64,000 bases of DNA from Bowmanella dokdonensis (GCF_017254865.1 NZ_JAFKCV010000005.1:124001-188000); one strand, 5' to 3'; positions 7,710 to 17,098 are shown, counted from the first letter of the stretch. Numbers and translations: made by a program. The notes: generated by a model not told the origin, from the sequence alone.

Positions 7710-9881
7710 ATGGATGTATCCCGACTGCTCGACTCCCTGAATGACAAACAGCGTCAGGCCGTCGCCGCGCCCTCAACCGATATGCTGGTGCTGGCCGGTG
7801 CGGGCAGTGGCAAGACCCGGGTGCTGGTGCATCGCATGGCCTGGCTGATGGAAGTGGAAGGGATCTCACCTTACGGCATCCTGGCGGTGACTTTTACCAA
7901 TAAGGCGGCCAGGGAGATGCGCAGCCGAGTGGAAAGCCTGATGCATTCCTCTTTGCAGGGCATGTGGATAGGCACTTTCCACGGTCTGGCCCACCGTCTG
8001 CTTCGCACCCATTATCAGGAAGCGGGCCTGCCGGAGAATTTCCAGATCCTCGACTCGGACGATCAGCACCGACTGATCCGCCGGGTCCTCAAGGCCCTGA
8101 ATCTGGATGAGAAACATTGGTCTCCCAAGCATATCCAGTGGTATATCAACGGCAACAAAGACGAAGGGCTGCGTCCCCGCCATATGGAAACCCACGGCGA
8201 TGCCACTCAGGCCCGCATGAAGGAAATCTATCAGGCCTACCAGGACACCTGTGACCGTTCCGGGCTGGTGGATTTCGCCGAGCTGTTACTTCGCGCCCAT
8301 GAACTCTGGGTCAATAATCCGCGCATATTGCAGCATTACCAGCAGCGCTTTCGCGCCGTGCTGGTGGACGAATTCCAGGACACCAACAATATCCAGTACG
8401 CCTGGCTGCGCCTGCTGGCCTGTGAGTCCAACAACATGATGATTGTGGGCGACGACGACCAGTCCATTTACGGCTGGCGTGGTGCCAATGTGGATAATAT
8501 CCAACATTTTCTGCGGGACTTCGACGGCGCCACCACGATTCGCCTGGAGCAGAACTACCGCTCCACCGGCAAGATCCTCAAGGCCGCCAATGCGGTAATC
8601 GAGAACAATAGCAGCCGACTGGGCAAAGAGCTGTGGACAGAAGGCAGCGAAGGGGAACCCATTTCTCTTTATGCAGGCTTCAACGAGCTGGACGAGGCGC
8701 GCTTTATCGTCGCCCAAATCCGCCAGTGGCATGAAAAAGGCGGCGCCCTGAGTGACTGCGCCGTGTTGTACCGCAACAACGCCCAGTCGCGGGTGCTGGA
8801 AGAAGGCATGTTGCATGAAGGGCTGGCCTATCGCATCTACGGCGGTTTGCGCTTTTTCGAACGGCAGGAAATCAAGGACGCCCTGGGTTACCTGCGCATG
8901 GTCAACCAGCCCCTTGACGATGCCGCCTTCGAGCGGGTGGTCAACACCCCCTCCCGCGGCATAGGCGAACGCACCCTGGAACAGATCCGCGAGGTGGCCA
9001 AATCCACCGAACAGTCCATGTGGCAGTCCGCCTTTTTGATGCTGCGCGAAAAACGCCTGTCGGGCCGTGCCGCCAAAGCCCTGCAGGGCTTTGTCGATCT
9101 GGTGATCCGGTTGCAGGAAGAGACCCCGTCCCTGAGCCTGGACCAGCAGGCCGACCATGTGATCAAGGCCTCAGGTCTGTTTGCCATGTATCAGGCGGAA
9201 AAAGGCGAGAAGGCCCAGGCCAGGATCGAAAACCTGGAGGAGCTGGTCACCGCCTGCAAGCAATTCGAAGTCCCGGAAGAAGCCGAGAATATGACACCCC
9301 TGTCGGCTTTTCTGGCCCATGCCTCCCTGGAGGCCGGCGAAACCCAGGCAGACAGCCACCAGGACGCGGTACAGATGATGACCATGCACAGCGCCAAAGG
9401 CCTGGAATTTCCGCTGGTGGTGATTGCCGGAGTGGAAGAAGGCATGTTCCCCAGCCAGATGAGCAACGAGGAGCCCGGCCGGCTGGAAGAAGAGCGTCGC
9501 CTCTGTTACGTGGGCATGACCCGGGCCATGGAAAAGCTTTATATCACCTATGCGGAAAGCCGCCGCCTGTACGGTCAGGACAAGTTTCACACCCCGTCAC
9601 GCTTTATCCGCGAAATCCCATCCGACTGCCTTGAGGAAATCCGCCTGCGTAAAACCCAGGTATCCAGGCCGGTACAGAATAGGTTCCAGCCCGCCACGTC
9701 CCACACGGCGTTTGAAAGCACCGGCTTCCAGCTCGGTCAGCGGGTTATGCATCCCAAGTTCGGCGAGGGCACGGTACTCAACTACGAAGGTTCCGGTGAA
9801 CATGCCAGGGTGCAGGTGAACTTTGCCGACATCGGCAGCAAGTGGCTGGTGCTGGCCTATGCCCGCCTCAGCCCCTGTTAG
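7710..9881 (+). CDS. uvrD: DNA helicase II
   Basis: Superfamily 1A 3'-5' helicase used in nucleotide excision repair, mismatch repair and clearing of recombination filaments. The 723-residue length from the ATG at 7710 matches the E. coli protein (720), and the N terminus MDVSRLLDSLNDKQRQAVAA is the classical one; an open frame extends 21 codons upstream but would start inside the LexA box. Walker A is VLAGAGSGKTRVLVHR (residue 29 onward), Walker B is VLVDEFQDTN, and GDDDQSIYGWRGA, MTMHSAKGLEFP and VGMTRAMEKLY are later helicase motifs. The C-terminal Tudor-like region MHPKFGEGTVLNYEGSG is present. It follows the dapF-yigB block as in E. coli, with the iorAB genes inserted between. Confidence 0.97.
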   Translation: MDVSRLLDSLNDKQRQAVAAPSTDMLVLAGAGSGKTRVLVHRMAWLMEVEGISPYGILAVTFTNKAAREMRSRVESLMHSSLQGMWIGTFHGLAHRLLRTHYQEAGLPENFQILDSDDQHRLIRRVLKALNLDEKHWSPKHIQWYINGNKDEGLRPRHMETHGDATQARMKEIYQAYQDTCDRSGLVDFAELLLRAHELWVNNPRILQHYQQRFRAVLVDEFQDTNNIQYAWLRLLACESNNMMIVGDDDQSIYGWRGANVDNIQHFLRDFDGATTIRLEQNYRSTGKILKAANAVIENNSSRLGKELWTEGSEGEPISLYAGFNELDEARFIVAQIRQWHEKGGALSDCAVLYRNNAQSRVLEEGMLHEGLAYRIYGGLRFFERQEIKDALGYLRMVNQPLDDAAFERVVNTPSRGIGERTLEQIREVAKSTEQSMWQSAFLMLREKRLSGRAAKALQGFVDLVIRLQEETPSLSLDQQADHVIKASGLFAMYQAEKGEKAQARIENLEELVTACKQFEVPEEAENMTPLSAFLAHASLEAGETQADSHQDAVQMMTMHSAKGLEFPLVVIAGVEEGMFPSQMSNEEPGRLEEERRLCYVGMTRAMEKLYITYAESRRLYGQDKFHTPSRFIREIPSDCLEEIRLRKTQVSRPVQNRFQPATSHTAFESTGFQLGQRVMHPKFGEGTVLNYEGSGEHARVQVNFADIGSKWLVLAYARLSPC

Positions 9882-9924
9882 TCCGAATAAACCGCTAAGT
9901 TACAAAGAGCTGGGTGATGAGCAA

Positions 9925-10851
9925 TCAGGCTGATTCGCTCTGCTCGGCCAGCAGGGCCTTTTTCGCCTTGCGGTTTTTCTGGAAGTGCCGGTAGGAGTCG
10001 TAACTGAACAGGGCCAGACCCGTCCAGACCAGGGCAAAGGTGATCACCCGCTCCTGATGCAATGGCTCCTTGTACAGGAAGACCGCCAGGATAAACATGA
10101 TGGACGGGCCGATGTACTGGAAAAAGCCCAGGGTGGAGTACATGATCCGCCTGGCCGCGCCGGTAAAGCACAACAACGGCGCCGTGGTGACAATACCGGC
10201 ACAAACCAGGATGGCATTCAGATCCCAGGGATTGGCCAGCATATTACTGGCCGGGCTGGCCAGCCATATCCAGTAGGCAATGGCAAAGGGCATCATCAGC
10301 AGCGTTTCCAGCATCAGGCCGGGCAGGGAGTCCACCGCCACCTGCTTGCGCAACAGTCCGTAAATACCGAAACTACCGGCCAGGGCAAGGGCGATCCAGG
10401 GCACCTGACCAAATGAGATGATCAGAATGGCCACCCCGGTCACCGCCAATCCAACCGCATATTTTTGCATCTGCCGCAGGCGCTCACCGAGAAAAATCCG
10501 TCCGAGGGCCACGTTCAGCAGCGGATTGATGTAGTAGCCCAGGCTGGCATCCAGTAGATGATCGTTATTGATGGCCCAGATAAACAGCAGCCAGTTGCCC
10601 GCCAGCAGCAGGCCCGAGACCAGCAGGACCTTCATCACCCTGATGTTGACTATGGCCTCGCGAACCTTGCCAACCTGCCTGAGCACGACCACCAACACCA
10701 GCAGAATCAGCATGGACCAGACGATACGGTGCAGCAGGATGTCGGTGGCTGGCACTTCGAGCAACAGCTTGAAGTACATGGGAGCGACGCCCCACATGCT
10801 GTAGGCGGCAATGGCCAGCAACACGCCGGTTTGCGCGGTTCTGTCGTTCAT
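9925..10851 (-). CDS. rarD: EamA family transporter RarD
   Basis: A 308-residue inner-membrane protein of the drug/metabolite transporter superfamily with about ten predicted helices. The N-terminal GVLLAIAAYSMWGVAPMYFK, LLHRIVWSMLILLVLV and NHDHLLDASLGYYINPLLNV-like segments are typical of RarD; the substrate is not established, though the E. coli gene was linked to chloramphenicol sensitivity. The C terminus is basic and cytoplasmic. The gene is convergent with uvrD across a 43-base gap and lies in the same neighbourhood as in E. coli (uvrD ... rarD-yigI ... recQ). Confidence 0.92.
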   Translation of the reverse strand: MNDRTAQTGVLLAIAAYSMWGVAPMYFKLLLEVPATDILLHRIVWSMLILLVLVVVLRQVGKVREAIVNIRVMKVLLVSGLLLAGNWLLFIWAINNDHLLDASLGYYINPLLNVALGRIFLGERLRQMQKYAVGLAVTGVAILIISFGQVPWIALALAGSFGIYGLLRKQVAVDSLPGLMLETLLMMPFAIAYWIWLASPASNMLANPWDLNAILVCAGIVTTAPLLCFTGAARRIMYSTLGFFQYIGPSIMFILAVFLYKEPLHQERVITFALVWTGLALFSYDSYRHFQKNRKAKKALLAEQSESA

Positions 10852-11091
10852 CTGGGAATAAAGGCTGGTGTATCAGGCGGTTATTGTCCGTGATCGCTGA
10901 CCGGCTGGCAAACAAAGTATCCTGGGGGCAGCCATAAGCACAGGTTATGCACTTTGCCCGGCCAGGGAAAGCTTATCTATACCCTATTTTTTTCTTAATT
11001 TTCCCCTCCCCACCTACTGTTGCGACATCAATAGTGAAAAAATCCCGCCTCGTCCGGCAGCCCTGCCGGCAGGAATACCAATTTGGAACAG

Positions 11092-12351
11092 ATGAATATG
11101 CAATGGCTAATCAAATTCTTATTGCTGGGCGTGTCGGTCATGGCGCTGACCAGTTGCCAGTCAACACTGGAAAACTCCATCCGTGATGTCAGCGGGGTGA
11201 TGAACAAGGTGCGGACCGGCTCGGTGAAAACCATCACCGATATCGCTTCAAGTGACGACCCTTCAGGGGCGCTGAAGTCAGTGGCGGATCGGCGGGTCGA
11301 CGCCTATAAACAGGATCCGGCGGCCCTGCTGGATGATATTGACACAGTAAAACGTGACTTCAGCCAGTTAGTGGCGTTACTGCAAGGCAATGTAACAAGA
11401 CAGTGGGGTAAGAAGGAAGTCAGGGTCGCCAGCAAGAAACAATACATCAAATACACGCAGAATTATCTGAGCCGCGCCATTGTCGATTTCGACAAGGGCG
11501 AGATTATGGTGGAAACCCTGGACCAGAGCGATCCCAGCAGCAGCCTGCAGAGCGCCATTGTCACCACCCTGCTGACCCCGGATGATCCCCGGGCGGTGGA
11601 TCTGTTCAGCGATAAGACCATTACTCTGTCCAGTGACCAACCCCCTTACCTGAGTGGCCTGGTGCTGGATCAGCAAGGTCGTGGCATAGAGGATCCACAG
11701 TCTGCTGAACGCTATGCACAACACCTCCTGACACAAAAACAGCTGCGCAAGGTGGAAGTTGACGGCGTGAAGAAACAGGCCGCCTTTGTGAAATTTGCCA
11801 TGGTCAGTAACTTCAGCCACAAGCAGGCACAGAAATACAGTGGCCTGGTCAATCGCTATGCCAGTGAGTACAACATCAGTCCCAGTCTGATCTATGCAGT
11901 GATCCGCGCCGAAAGCAACTTCAATCCCTATGCGGTCAGCTCGGCCCCGGCCTATGGATTGATGCAACTGGTGCCTACCAGCGGCGCGCGGGATGCCTAC
12001 CGCAAAGCCAAGGGTCATGACCGCGTGCCGGACAAGGATTACCTGTTCAATGCCCAGCAGAACATTGAGTTAGGGGCTGCCTACCTGAATATCCTGGCTT
12101 TCAACCATCTGCAGATGGTCCAGAATGACATTTCCCGCGAATATTGCGTGATATCGGCTTATAACACCGGCGCCGGCAATGTTCTGAAAGCGTTCGACAA
12201 GGACAGGACCCGGGCGGTCAATACCCTGAACAGCAAAACACCGGCCGAAGTCTATGCCAAGCTGCGTCGTGACCTTCCTTACGAGGAGACCCGCCGCTAT
12301 CTGCAGAAGGTGGTGGACTTCCGCAAGCAGTTTATTGCACCGGTGGGCTGA
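11092..12351 (+). CDS. mltC: Membrane-bound lytic murein transglycosylase C
   Basis: A lipoprotein of 419 residues that cleaves peptidoglycan glycan strands to 1,6-anhydro ends. The N terminus MNMQWLIKFLLLGVSVMALTSCQS carries a lipobox (LTSC), so it is anchored in the outer membrane facing the periplasm. Residues 20-240 match the MltC N-terminal (DUF3393) region, and the C-terminal SLT domain shows IRAESNFNPYAVSSAPAYGLMQLVP with the catalytic glutamate, then NIELGAAYLNIL and SAYNTGAGNVL. It is about 60 residues longer than the E. coli protein. A TTG three codons upstream is a less likely start; a second ATG at 11098 is also possible. The last 20 bases overlap the convergent solute-binding gene. 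Confidence 0.92.
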   Translation: MNMQWLIKFLLLGVSVMALTSCQSTLENSIRDVSGVMNKVRTGSVKTITDIASSDDPSGALKSVADRRVDAYKQDPAALLDDIDTVKRDFSQLVALLQGNVTRQWGKKEVRVASKKQYIKYTQNYLSRAIVDFDKGEIMVETLDQSDPSSSLQSAIVTTLLTPDDPRAVDLFSDKTITLSSDQPPYLSGLVLDQQGRGIEDPQSAERYAQHLLTQKQLRKVEVDGVKKQAAFVKFAMVSNFSHKQAQKYSGLVNRYASEYNISPSLIYAVIRAESNFNPYAVSSAPAYGLMQLVPTSGARDAYRKAKGHDRVPDKDYLFNAQQNIELGAAYLNILAFNHLQMVQNDISREYCVISAYNTGAGNVLKAFDKDRTRAVNTLNSKTPAEVYAKLRRDLPYEETRRYLQKVVDFRKQFIAPVG

Positions 12352-13057
12352 CAGGGGATTCCTGCTGATTCTTGGACTCGAGCAGTTGTAACCCTTTGTC
12401 CAACTGCTCCATATACTGATCGGCCTTGGGTCTCTGCCGGCTGAAAGCCACATAGATATCGCTGATATGATTGACCTTGCCCTTGCGGATGCTGTGGGCC
12501 TGCAGGCCCATTTCCCTTAAGTAATAGGCCGCCACCTGGTCAAACATAATGGCCATCTGCACCCGTTGACGGACCAGCAGTTGAATAATCTGCTGCTGGC
12601 TGGACACCCTGACTTCCCGGAAGCGATGACGATGCCTTTCATACAGATCGCCGTATTCGTAGCCGATGATCACAGCCACAGTGGTGTGATCTGGGATGCA
12701 CTCGGCAGAGGTAAAATCCAGCGTTGAACCTGCAGGATAAAAATAGGAGGCAGGCGCCCTGAGCAGGGGCTCCCGGCCAAACTGGTAAACAGCCTCTGTC
12801 GTGTCCTGCCGGGTAACGTTAAAGACGCCATCCACCTCGCCGGTTCTGGCCATCTGCAAGGCCCTGGCATAGGGTACTACCACAAACTCCACGGGCTGGC
12901 CGACGGCCTGGTAAGCGGCCTCGACTATCTCACGGGAAATGCCTTCGCCGTTGCTTTTCGCATAGGGCGGCCAACTGTCTTCCATCGCCAGCAGCACCTT
13001 GTCAGTGCCGTGCGCCTGTATCGCCGCCAACCACAACATCAGCAAAATTAATCGCAA
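12332..13057 (-). CDS. Periplasmic solute-binding protein, SBP_bac_3 family
   Basis: A 241-residue protein resembling the amino-acid-type periplasmic binding proteins of ABC importers: WPPYAKSNGEGISREIVEAAYQAVG, VPYARALQMARTGEVDGVFNV and LLVRQRVQMAIMFDQVAAYYL. The N terminus RLILLMLWLAAIQAHG is a short signal peptide. No permease or ATPase gene is adjacent; many such stand-alone proteins exist in Alteromonadales and may not serve transport. The start is uncertain: a TTG at 13057 gives the fullest signal peptide, the first ATG is six codons further in, and an in-frame stop lies just upstream. Its 3' end overlaps mltC by 20 bp on the opposite strand. Confidence 0.75.
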   Translation of the reverse strand: MRLILLMLWLAAIQAHGTDKVLLAMEDSWPPYAKSNGEGISREIVEAAYQAVGQPVEFVVVPYARALQMARTGEVDGVFNVTRQDTTEAVYQFGREPLLRAPASYFYPAGSTLDFTSAECIPDHTTVAVIIGYEYGDLYERHRHRFREVRVSSQQQIIQLLVRQRVQMAIMFDQVAAYYLREMGLQAHSIRKGKVNHISDIYVAFSRQRPKADQYMEQLDKGLQLLESKNQQESPVSPPVQ

Positions 13058-13505
13058 GGGATTACCGCTATCGCTTGTCCGGGAGCTTAATCATATGGGA
13101 AACCCGCATAAAAAGAACCTTTGTACGACCAAGGTTTGATCGGGAGCAAAGGGGCAGGGACGGCTAAGCCTTTTTCGGTTCAAGGGATCTTGCGTAAAAA
13201 AACGCCAGGCCGCAAAGAGGAAAGATGTCATGGTCTTATGCCATTGCCTCTTCACTTTCCTGGCCTGAAAAACAGTCCATGCCGCTGACGGGAAAGCTGG
13301 CCTCCCGTAAATCGCACTGCACACCAATGACTGCAGACAAGCGTAAGTCATCCTTGCGCACGTCCATGATGGAACTACCCCAGGTCGGGCGTGTCATGAC
13401 TTCTGGCTTTCATCTGTCACACCTCCCTGTGGTCCCGTTCCAGGTCGGCCATCCGGGCCTTCCGTAAATCGCACTGCGTTATGCCACCGGCATAACGGTC
13501 GCGAT
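13058..13505. other. 448-bp intergenic region with repeats, no supported gene
   Basis: The small open frames here (for example 13091-13351 minus and 13225-13467 plus) show no family resemblance or ribosome-binding sites. The stretch contains a 22-bp direct repeat with one mismatch (13299-13320 and 13456-13477), and the second copy forms one arm of a long hairpin described separately. An imperfect inverted repeat also lies at about 13200-13265 (CAGGCC ... GGCCTG). It may contain a small RNA or a REP-type element, but nothing is certain. Confidence 0.6.
13299..13320. repeat. Direct repeat copy 1, 22 bp
   Basis: This is the first copy of GGCCT-(C/T)-CCGTAAATCGCACTGC; the second is at 13456-13477, 157 bp downstream, with a single base difference. 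Only the second copy is flanked by the complementary arm that makes a hairpin. Confidence 0.7.
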
Positions 13506-13509
13506 TTAC
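13464..13509. repeat. 46-bp nested hairpin overlapping the yigI stop codon
   Basis: The outer arms GTAAATCGC (13464-13472) and GCGATTTAC (13501-13509) are perfect, and the inner arms GTTATGCC (13478-13485) and GGCATAAC (13489-13496) are perfect around a three-base loop. The yigI stop codon (TAA on the minus strand, 13506-13508) is inside the right arm. There is no T-tract, so a REP-like element or RNA-stabilising hairpin is more likely than an intrinsic terminator. Confidence 0.7.
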
Positions 13510-13979
13510 CCCACCATATAAGTGCCGGTGCCAAAGGCGATATGTTCGCCCTGCTCGTTATGCAGTTCCATGCGACACACCGCTACCCGGCTGCCCTTTC
13601 GGATCACCGAGGCGGTGGCGATAAACTCCCGCCCCTTGCCGGGGCGAAGGTAATCCACCCGCATATCTATGGTGCCAATCTTGGCCAGTCGCTTCTGGAA
13701 TTGCTCCAAGGAGCAGTCCGGCATGTCCTTTACCACATGCAAAATGGCCATCAGGCCGCCTACTGTATCCAGCACAGCGGCAGTCACCCCACCATGCAGG
13801 ATCTTTTGAATCGGGTTGCCGGTGAGTTTTTCGTGCCAGGGCAGGCGCACTTCCACTCCTTCGCCGTCAAACTGGCTAATCTTCAGACCCAGCAAATGAT
13901 TAAACGACATATGGTCGCGAAAGACAGAGGTAACAAACTCGGCCAGTTGCCGGCTGTTCAGGGAAGCATGATTATCCAT
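13506..13979 (-). CDS. yigI: Thioesterase YigI (hotdog fold)
   Basis: A 157-residue hotdog-fold acyl-CoA thioesterase of the YigI/PaaI type. The active-site region is ILHGGVTAAVLDTVGGL, and the segment KIGTIDMRVDYLRPGKGREF and terminal GTGTYMVG match E. coli YigI closely. The ATG at 13979 aligns with the E. coli start and length (155); a GTG at 14012 would add 11 residues. There is no good Shine-Dalgarno before either. It is divergent from recQ; in E. coli yigI also lies close to recQ and next to rarD. Confidence 0.9.
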   Translation of the reverse strand: MDNHASLNSRQLAEFVTSVFRDHMSFNHLLGLKISQFDGEGVEVRLPWHEKLTGNPIQKILHGGVTAAVLDTVGGLMAILHVVKDMPDCSLEQFQKRLAKIGTIDMRVDYLRPGKGREFIATASVIRKGSRVAVCRMELHNEQGEHIAFGTGTYMVG

Positions 13980-14096
13980 GGAGGCACTCTGGTTGGACCT
14001 GTTTAGCTGCACTCATCATAGCGTCTTGATTGCCGGTGGCAACCCGCGGCTTGCGCCGGTAAACTAACGGCCTGTTTTTTAAGCCAACGAGTTCCC

Positions 14097-15911
14097 TTGT
14101 CCGACGCCGCCCTCCTGTCCGAAGCCAAAACCCCATTGTCCGTATTAAGGGAAGTGTTCGGCTACAACAGCTTTCGCGAGGGCCAGGAACAGGTCATTCA
14201 GGCCTGTCTGGCGGGTCGGGACAGCCTGGTACTGATGCCCACCGGCGGCGGCAAGTCCCTTTGTTACCAGGTTCCGGCCTTGTTGATGCCCGGTCTGACA
14301 CTGGTGGTCTCACCCCTGATATCCCTGATGAAAGACCAGGTGGACGCCCTGCTGGCCTGTGGGGTCAGCGCCGCTTACCTGACCTCAGCCCTGTCACGCC
14401 AGGAACAGCTGGAAGTGCTGGCCAGGGTGCAGGACGGCAAATACAAGCTTTTGTATGTGGCTCCGGAAAGACTGGTCCACCCTGATTTTATCCACAGGTT
14501 GCAACATATCGACGTCAGTCTGTTTGCCGTTGACGAAGCCCACTGTGTATCTCACTGGGGACATGACTTTCGCCAGGATTATATGGCCCTGGGCCAGCTA
14601 AAGCATTTTTTCCCCAGTGTGCCGGTGATGGGCCTGACCGCCACCGCCGATCCGGCCACCCGGGCCGATATTCTGCAACAGCTTCGCCTCGATGCACCGC
14701 TGGTTTACCAGGGCAGTTTTGACCGACCCAATATCCGCTACACACAGTTGCAGAAGTATAAGCCCATGGACCAGCTTGAGGCCTATATCAAAGGCCAGGA
14801 AGGCAGTGGCATTATTTACTGCAACAGCCGCAAGAAGGTGGAGGATGTCAGCTTCAAGCTGGCCAACCGCGGCATCAACTGTGCCGGCTACCACGCGGGC
14901 ATGGAGTCTGAAATCCGCGAAATCGTACAGCGTAAGTTTCTGACCGATCATATCGATGTGATTGTGGCCACGGTGGCCTTCGGCATGGGCATCAACAAGC
15001 CCAATGTACGCTTTGTCATCCATCACGACCTGCCGCGCACCATCGAATCCTATTACCAGGAAACCGGCCGCGCCGGCCGTGACGGCAGTCCCGCAGAAGC
15101 GCTACTGCTGTTCGATGAAAAGGACGTGGCCCGAATCCGTGAATGGATTGGCCTGACCGAGAATCCCCAGCGCCAGGCAGTGGAGCTGCAACGCTTCGCC
15201 GCCATGGAAGCCTTTGCCGAGTCCCAGACCTGCCGTCGCCAGGTCCTGTTGAATTACTTCGGCCAGTACAATGCCTCTGCCTGCGGAAACTGCGATATCT
15301 GCCTGGACCCGCCGAAGCGCTTCGACGGCACAGTGGCCGCACAGAAAGTGCTGTCCTGCATCCTGCGACTGGAACAGGCAGTCGCCAGCCAGTACCTCAT
15401 CGATGTGCTGCGCGGCAAGAAGCTCAAGCGCATTATCGACAGCGGTCATGACCAGCTCAGCACTTACGGCATCGGCAAGGATGAGTCAGATGCCTGGTGG
15501 CACAACCTGATCAACCAGTTAATCCACCAGGGCCTGGTGCGGGTGGATATTACCCAGAATGCCATGCTCAAACTGAACGAAGCCGCCAGGGCCGTGCTCA
15601 AGGGGGAAATGACCGTCAGTCTGGCAGTGCCCAGAATGAGCCTGAACCTGGGAAAAAAGGCCAAGCTGGATAATCGGAATTACGACAGGGCATTGTTTGC
15701 CAAACTCAAGAAGCTGCGCAAGACCATTGCGGAGGAGGACGAAGTGCCGCCCTTTGTGGTGTTTTCCGATATGACCCTGTCCCATCTGGCGGAAGTGTTG
15801 CCCACCAATGACAGAGCCTTTCTGGAAGTCAGCGGCGTGGGACAGACCAAACTGGCCCGCTATGGGGAGGCGTTTCTGACCGCCATCCGCGAGCATCTGG
15901 ACGGGGTCTGA
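14097..15911 (+). CDS. recQ: ATP-dependent DNA helicase RecQ
   Basis: A 604-residue superfamily 2 3'-5' helicase of the RecF recombination pathway. Walker A is LMPTGGGKSLCYQVPALL, the DEAH box is VDEAHCVSHWGHDFR, and motif VI is YQETGRAGRDG. A RecQ-Ct zinc region follows with cysteines in CRRQVLLNYFG and CGNCDICLDPP, then a winged helix and a C-terminal HRDC domain ending in GQTKLARYGEAFLTAIREHL. The start is a TTG at 14097, since no in-frame ATG precedes the helicase motifs; the length is close to the 609 residues usual for E. coli. It is divergent from yigI with 117 bases between. Confidence 0.96.
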   Translation: MSDAALLSEAKTPLSVLREVFGYNSFREGQEQVIQACLAGRDSLVLMPTGGGKSLCYQVPALLMPGLTLVVSPLISLMKDQVDALLACGVSAAYLTSALSRQEQLEVLARVQDGKYKLLYVAPERLVHPDFIHRLQHIDVSLFAVDEAHCVSHWGHDFRQDYMALGQLKHFFPSVPVMGLTATADPATRADILQQLRLDAPLVYQGSFDRPNIRYTQLQKYKPMDQLEAYIKGQEGSGIIYCNSRKKVEDVSFKLANRGINCAGYHAGMESEIREIVQRKFLTDHIDVIVATVAFGMGINKPNVRFVIHHDLPRTIESYYQETGRAGRDGSPAEALLLFDEKDVARIREWIGLTENPQRQAVELQRFAAMEAFAESQTCRRQVLLNYFGQYNASACGNCDICLDPPKRFDGTVAAQKVLSCILRLEQAVASQYLIDVLRGKKLKRIIDSGHDQLSTYGIGKDESDAWWHNLINQLIHQGLVRVDITQNAMLKLNEAARAVLKGEMTVSLAVPRMSLNLGKKAKLDNRNYDRALFAKLKKLRKTIAEEDEVPPFVVFSDMTLSHLAEVLPTNDRAFLEVSGVGQTKLARYGEAFLTAIREHLDGV

Positions 15912-16101
15912 CAAGTCAGGCGTGTATGTCTGGTTAACTCAGGCACAGAGCGTCAGCCGGAATAGAGGATCTGATTATTCTTTGTTTCTTTGCGCTCCTG
16001 GTAGGGCTTCCTATCCCGGTGATGAATTACTATTTTTTTATTTGCCTTTGACTCCACTATGATTCAGCAACAGCCTCTGAATAAAGATAAGGAAATCGCT
16101 C

Positions 16102-16824
16102 ATGTGGTCTGAAAAACGTTTCAGCCTTTTCATGCTTCTGGGTTTTGGCGCGGTGTGCTTTGCAGTTGGCTTGCTGAGTACACGGGCTTTTCAACCTCCA
16201 CTCGCCGAGGCTAGTGTTAAGCCGCCACCCGATGCTGCACAGCGCTTACAAGCTTCGTCCCCATCCCCTGGCAAGGAAGCACCGGTATCAGTGTCGCCGC
16301 CTCATCCACAATCCTCCTTCACTGATTCACCTGGCTCAGTGGCGCGTGCCGTTAACGAAAGTATTGAAACCGCCACGGCTCCATTACCTACAAAGCTTTA
16401 CTCCAACAGGATTGAGTTAAGCGATGAACAAAAGCAGGAATTGGAACAGTTAATCAATTCTCATCTTCCCTCTCCCTATGCAGAGATGATGAGTGGTCCG
16501 GGAGGCTATGTCTGGCAGCAAGACTTCTTGCGCTTTGCCAAAGAGGATTACGATTACCATTGGGGCGACAGTATGCGGCAACAGATTCTGGACTTCATAG
16601 CCCTGAATGATGAATCAGGAGCACTCCAGGTGAGATCGCTGGTCTGCAAAACAACCACCTGTGAGCTGCGTGCCACTCTGCCGGAGCAGGCAGCCTGGTC
16701 CGTACAAAGTGTATGGGGAGCGATGCGACGTGAAAGCTGGTATGAATTCAACAATGTGGGCGGCGGGGTAACCATTGATGATGGAGAAAGACTTTACTAC
16801 TACCAGATTCTGAAGAAAGACTGA
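16102..16824 (+). CDS. Membrane-anchored hypothetical protein
   Basis: Not recognised. The 240-residue product has one N-terminal membrane segment (FSLFMLLGFGAVCFAVGLL) followed by a low-complexity Pro/Ser-rich stretch (about 35-75) and a folded C-terminal domain of about 140 residues containing paired cysteines in RSLVCKTTTCELRATLPE. This architecture suggests a periplasm-facing domain held by an N-terminal anchor and a flexible linker, with a possible disulfide between the two cysteines. AAGGAAA seven bases before the ATG supports the start. It stands alone between recQ and a long hairpin. Confidence 0.75.
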   Translation: MWSEKRFSLFMLLGFGAVCFAVGLLSTRAFQPPLAEASVKPPPDAAQRLQASSPSPGKEAPVSVSPPHPQSSFTDSPGSVARAVNESIETATAPLPTKLYSNRIELSDEQKQELEQLINSHLPSPYAEMMSGPGGYVWQQDFLRFAKEDYDYHWGDSMRQQILDFIALNDESGALQVRSLVCKTTTCELRATLPEQAAWSVQSVWGAMRRESWYEFNNVGGGVTIDDGERLYYYQILKKD

Positions 16825-16927
16825 TCCTGTTTAAATCAATAAACATAGAGAAGAAAGAGCTCGATCTTTGCGGGCTTGCGGCGCTTCCATATTAACCAGA
16901 CTCAGACGCAGCGTTTTCTCGCCCAGA

Positions 16928-16986
16928 GACCGCAAAGACGCAGAGGGGAAAAGATTCAGGCTTTACTTCTCTGCGTCTTTGCGGTC
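16928..16986. repeat. Long hairpin with 18-bp perfect arms
   Basis: GACCGCAAAGACGCAGAG (16928-16945) is the exact reverse complement of CTCTGCGTCTTTGCGGTC (16969-16986), with a 23-base loop; pairing continues imperfectly outward (CGCCCAGA versus TTGGCG). It lies in the 274-bp gap between the hypothetical gene ending at 16824 and the receiver-like gene. It has no T-tract, and it resembles dispersed palindromic elements seen in intergenic DNA. Confidence 0.75.
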
Positions 16987-17098
16987 TTGGCGCGAAATTA
17001 CCGGATGACAATATGGCTTGACGAATAGGCATCAAACCATAGGGTACACTGATAGGATCACTCCCACACTCTCTGCCTTTTGGTCTCCGTGGTTTAAC

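Noticed and set aside
13464-13509. Integron attC site
   Set aside because: The nested arms start with GTTATGCC and end with GGCATAAC, the opposite polarity to attC core sites, and no integrase or cassette array is near.
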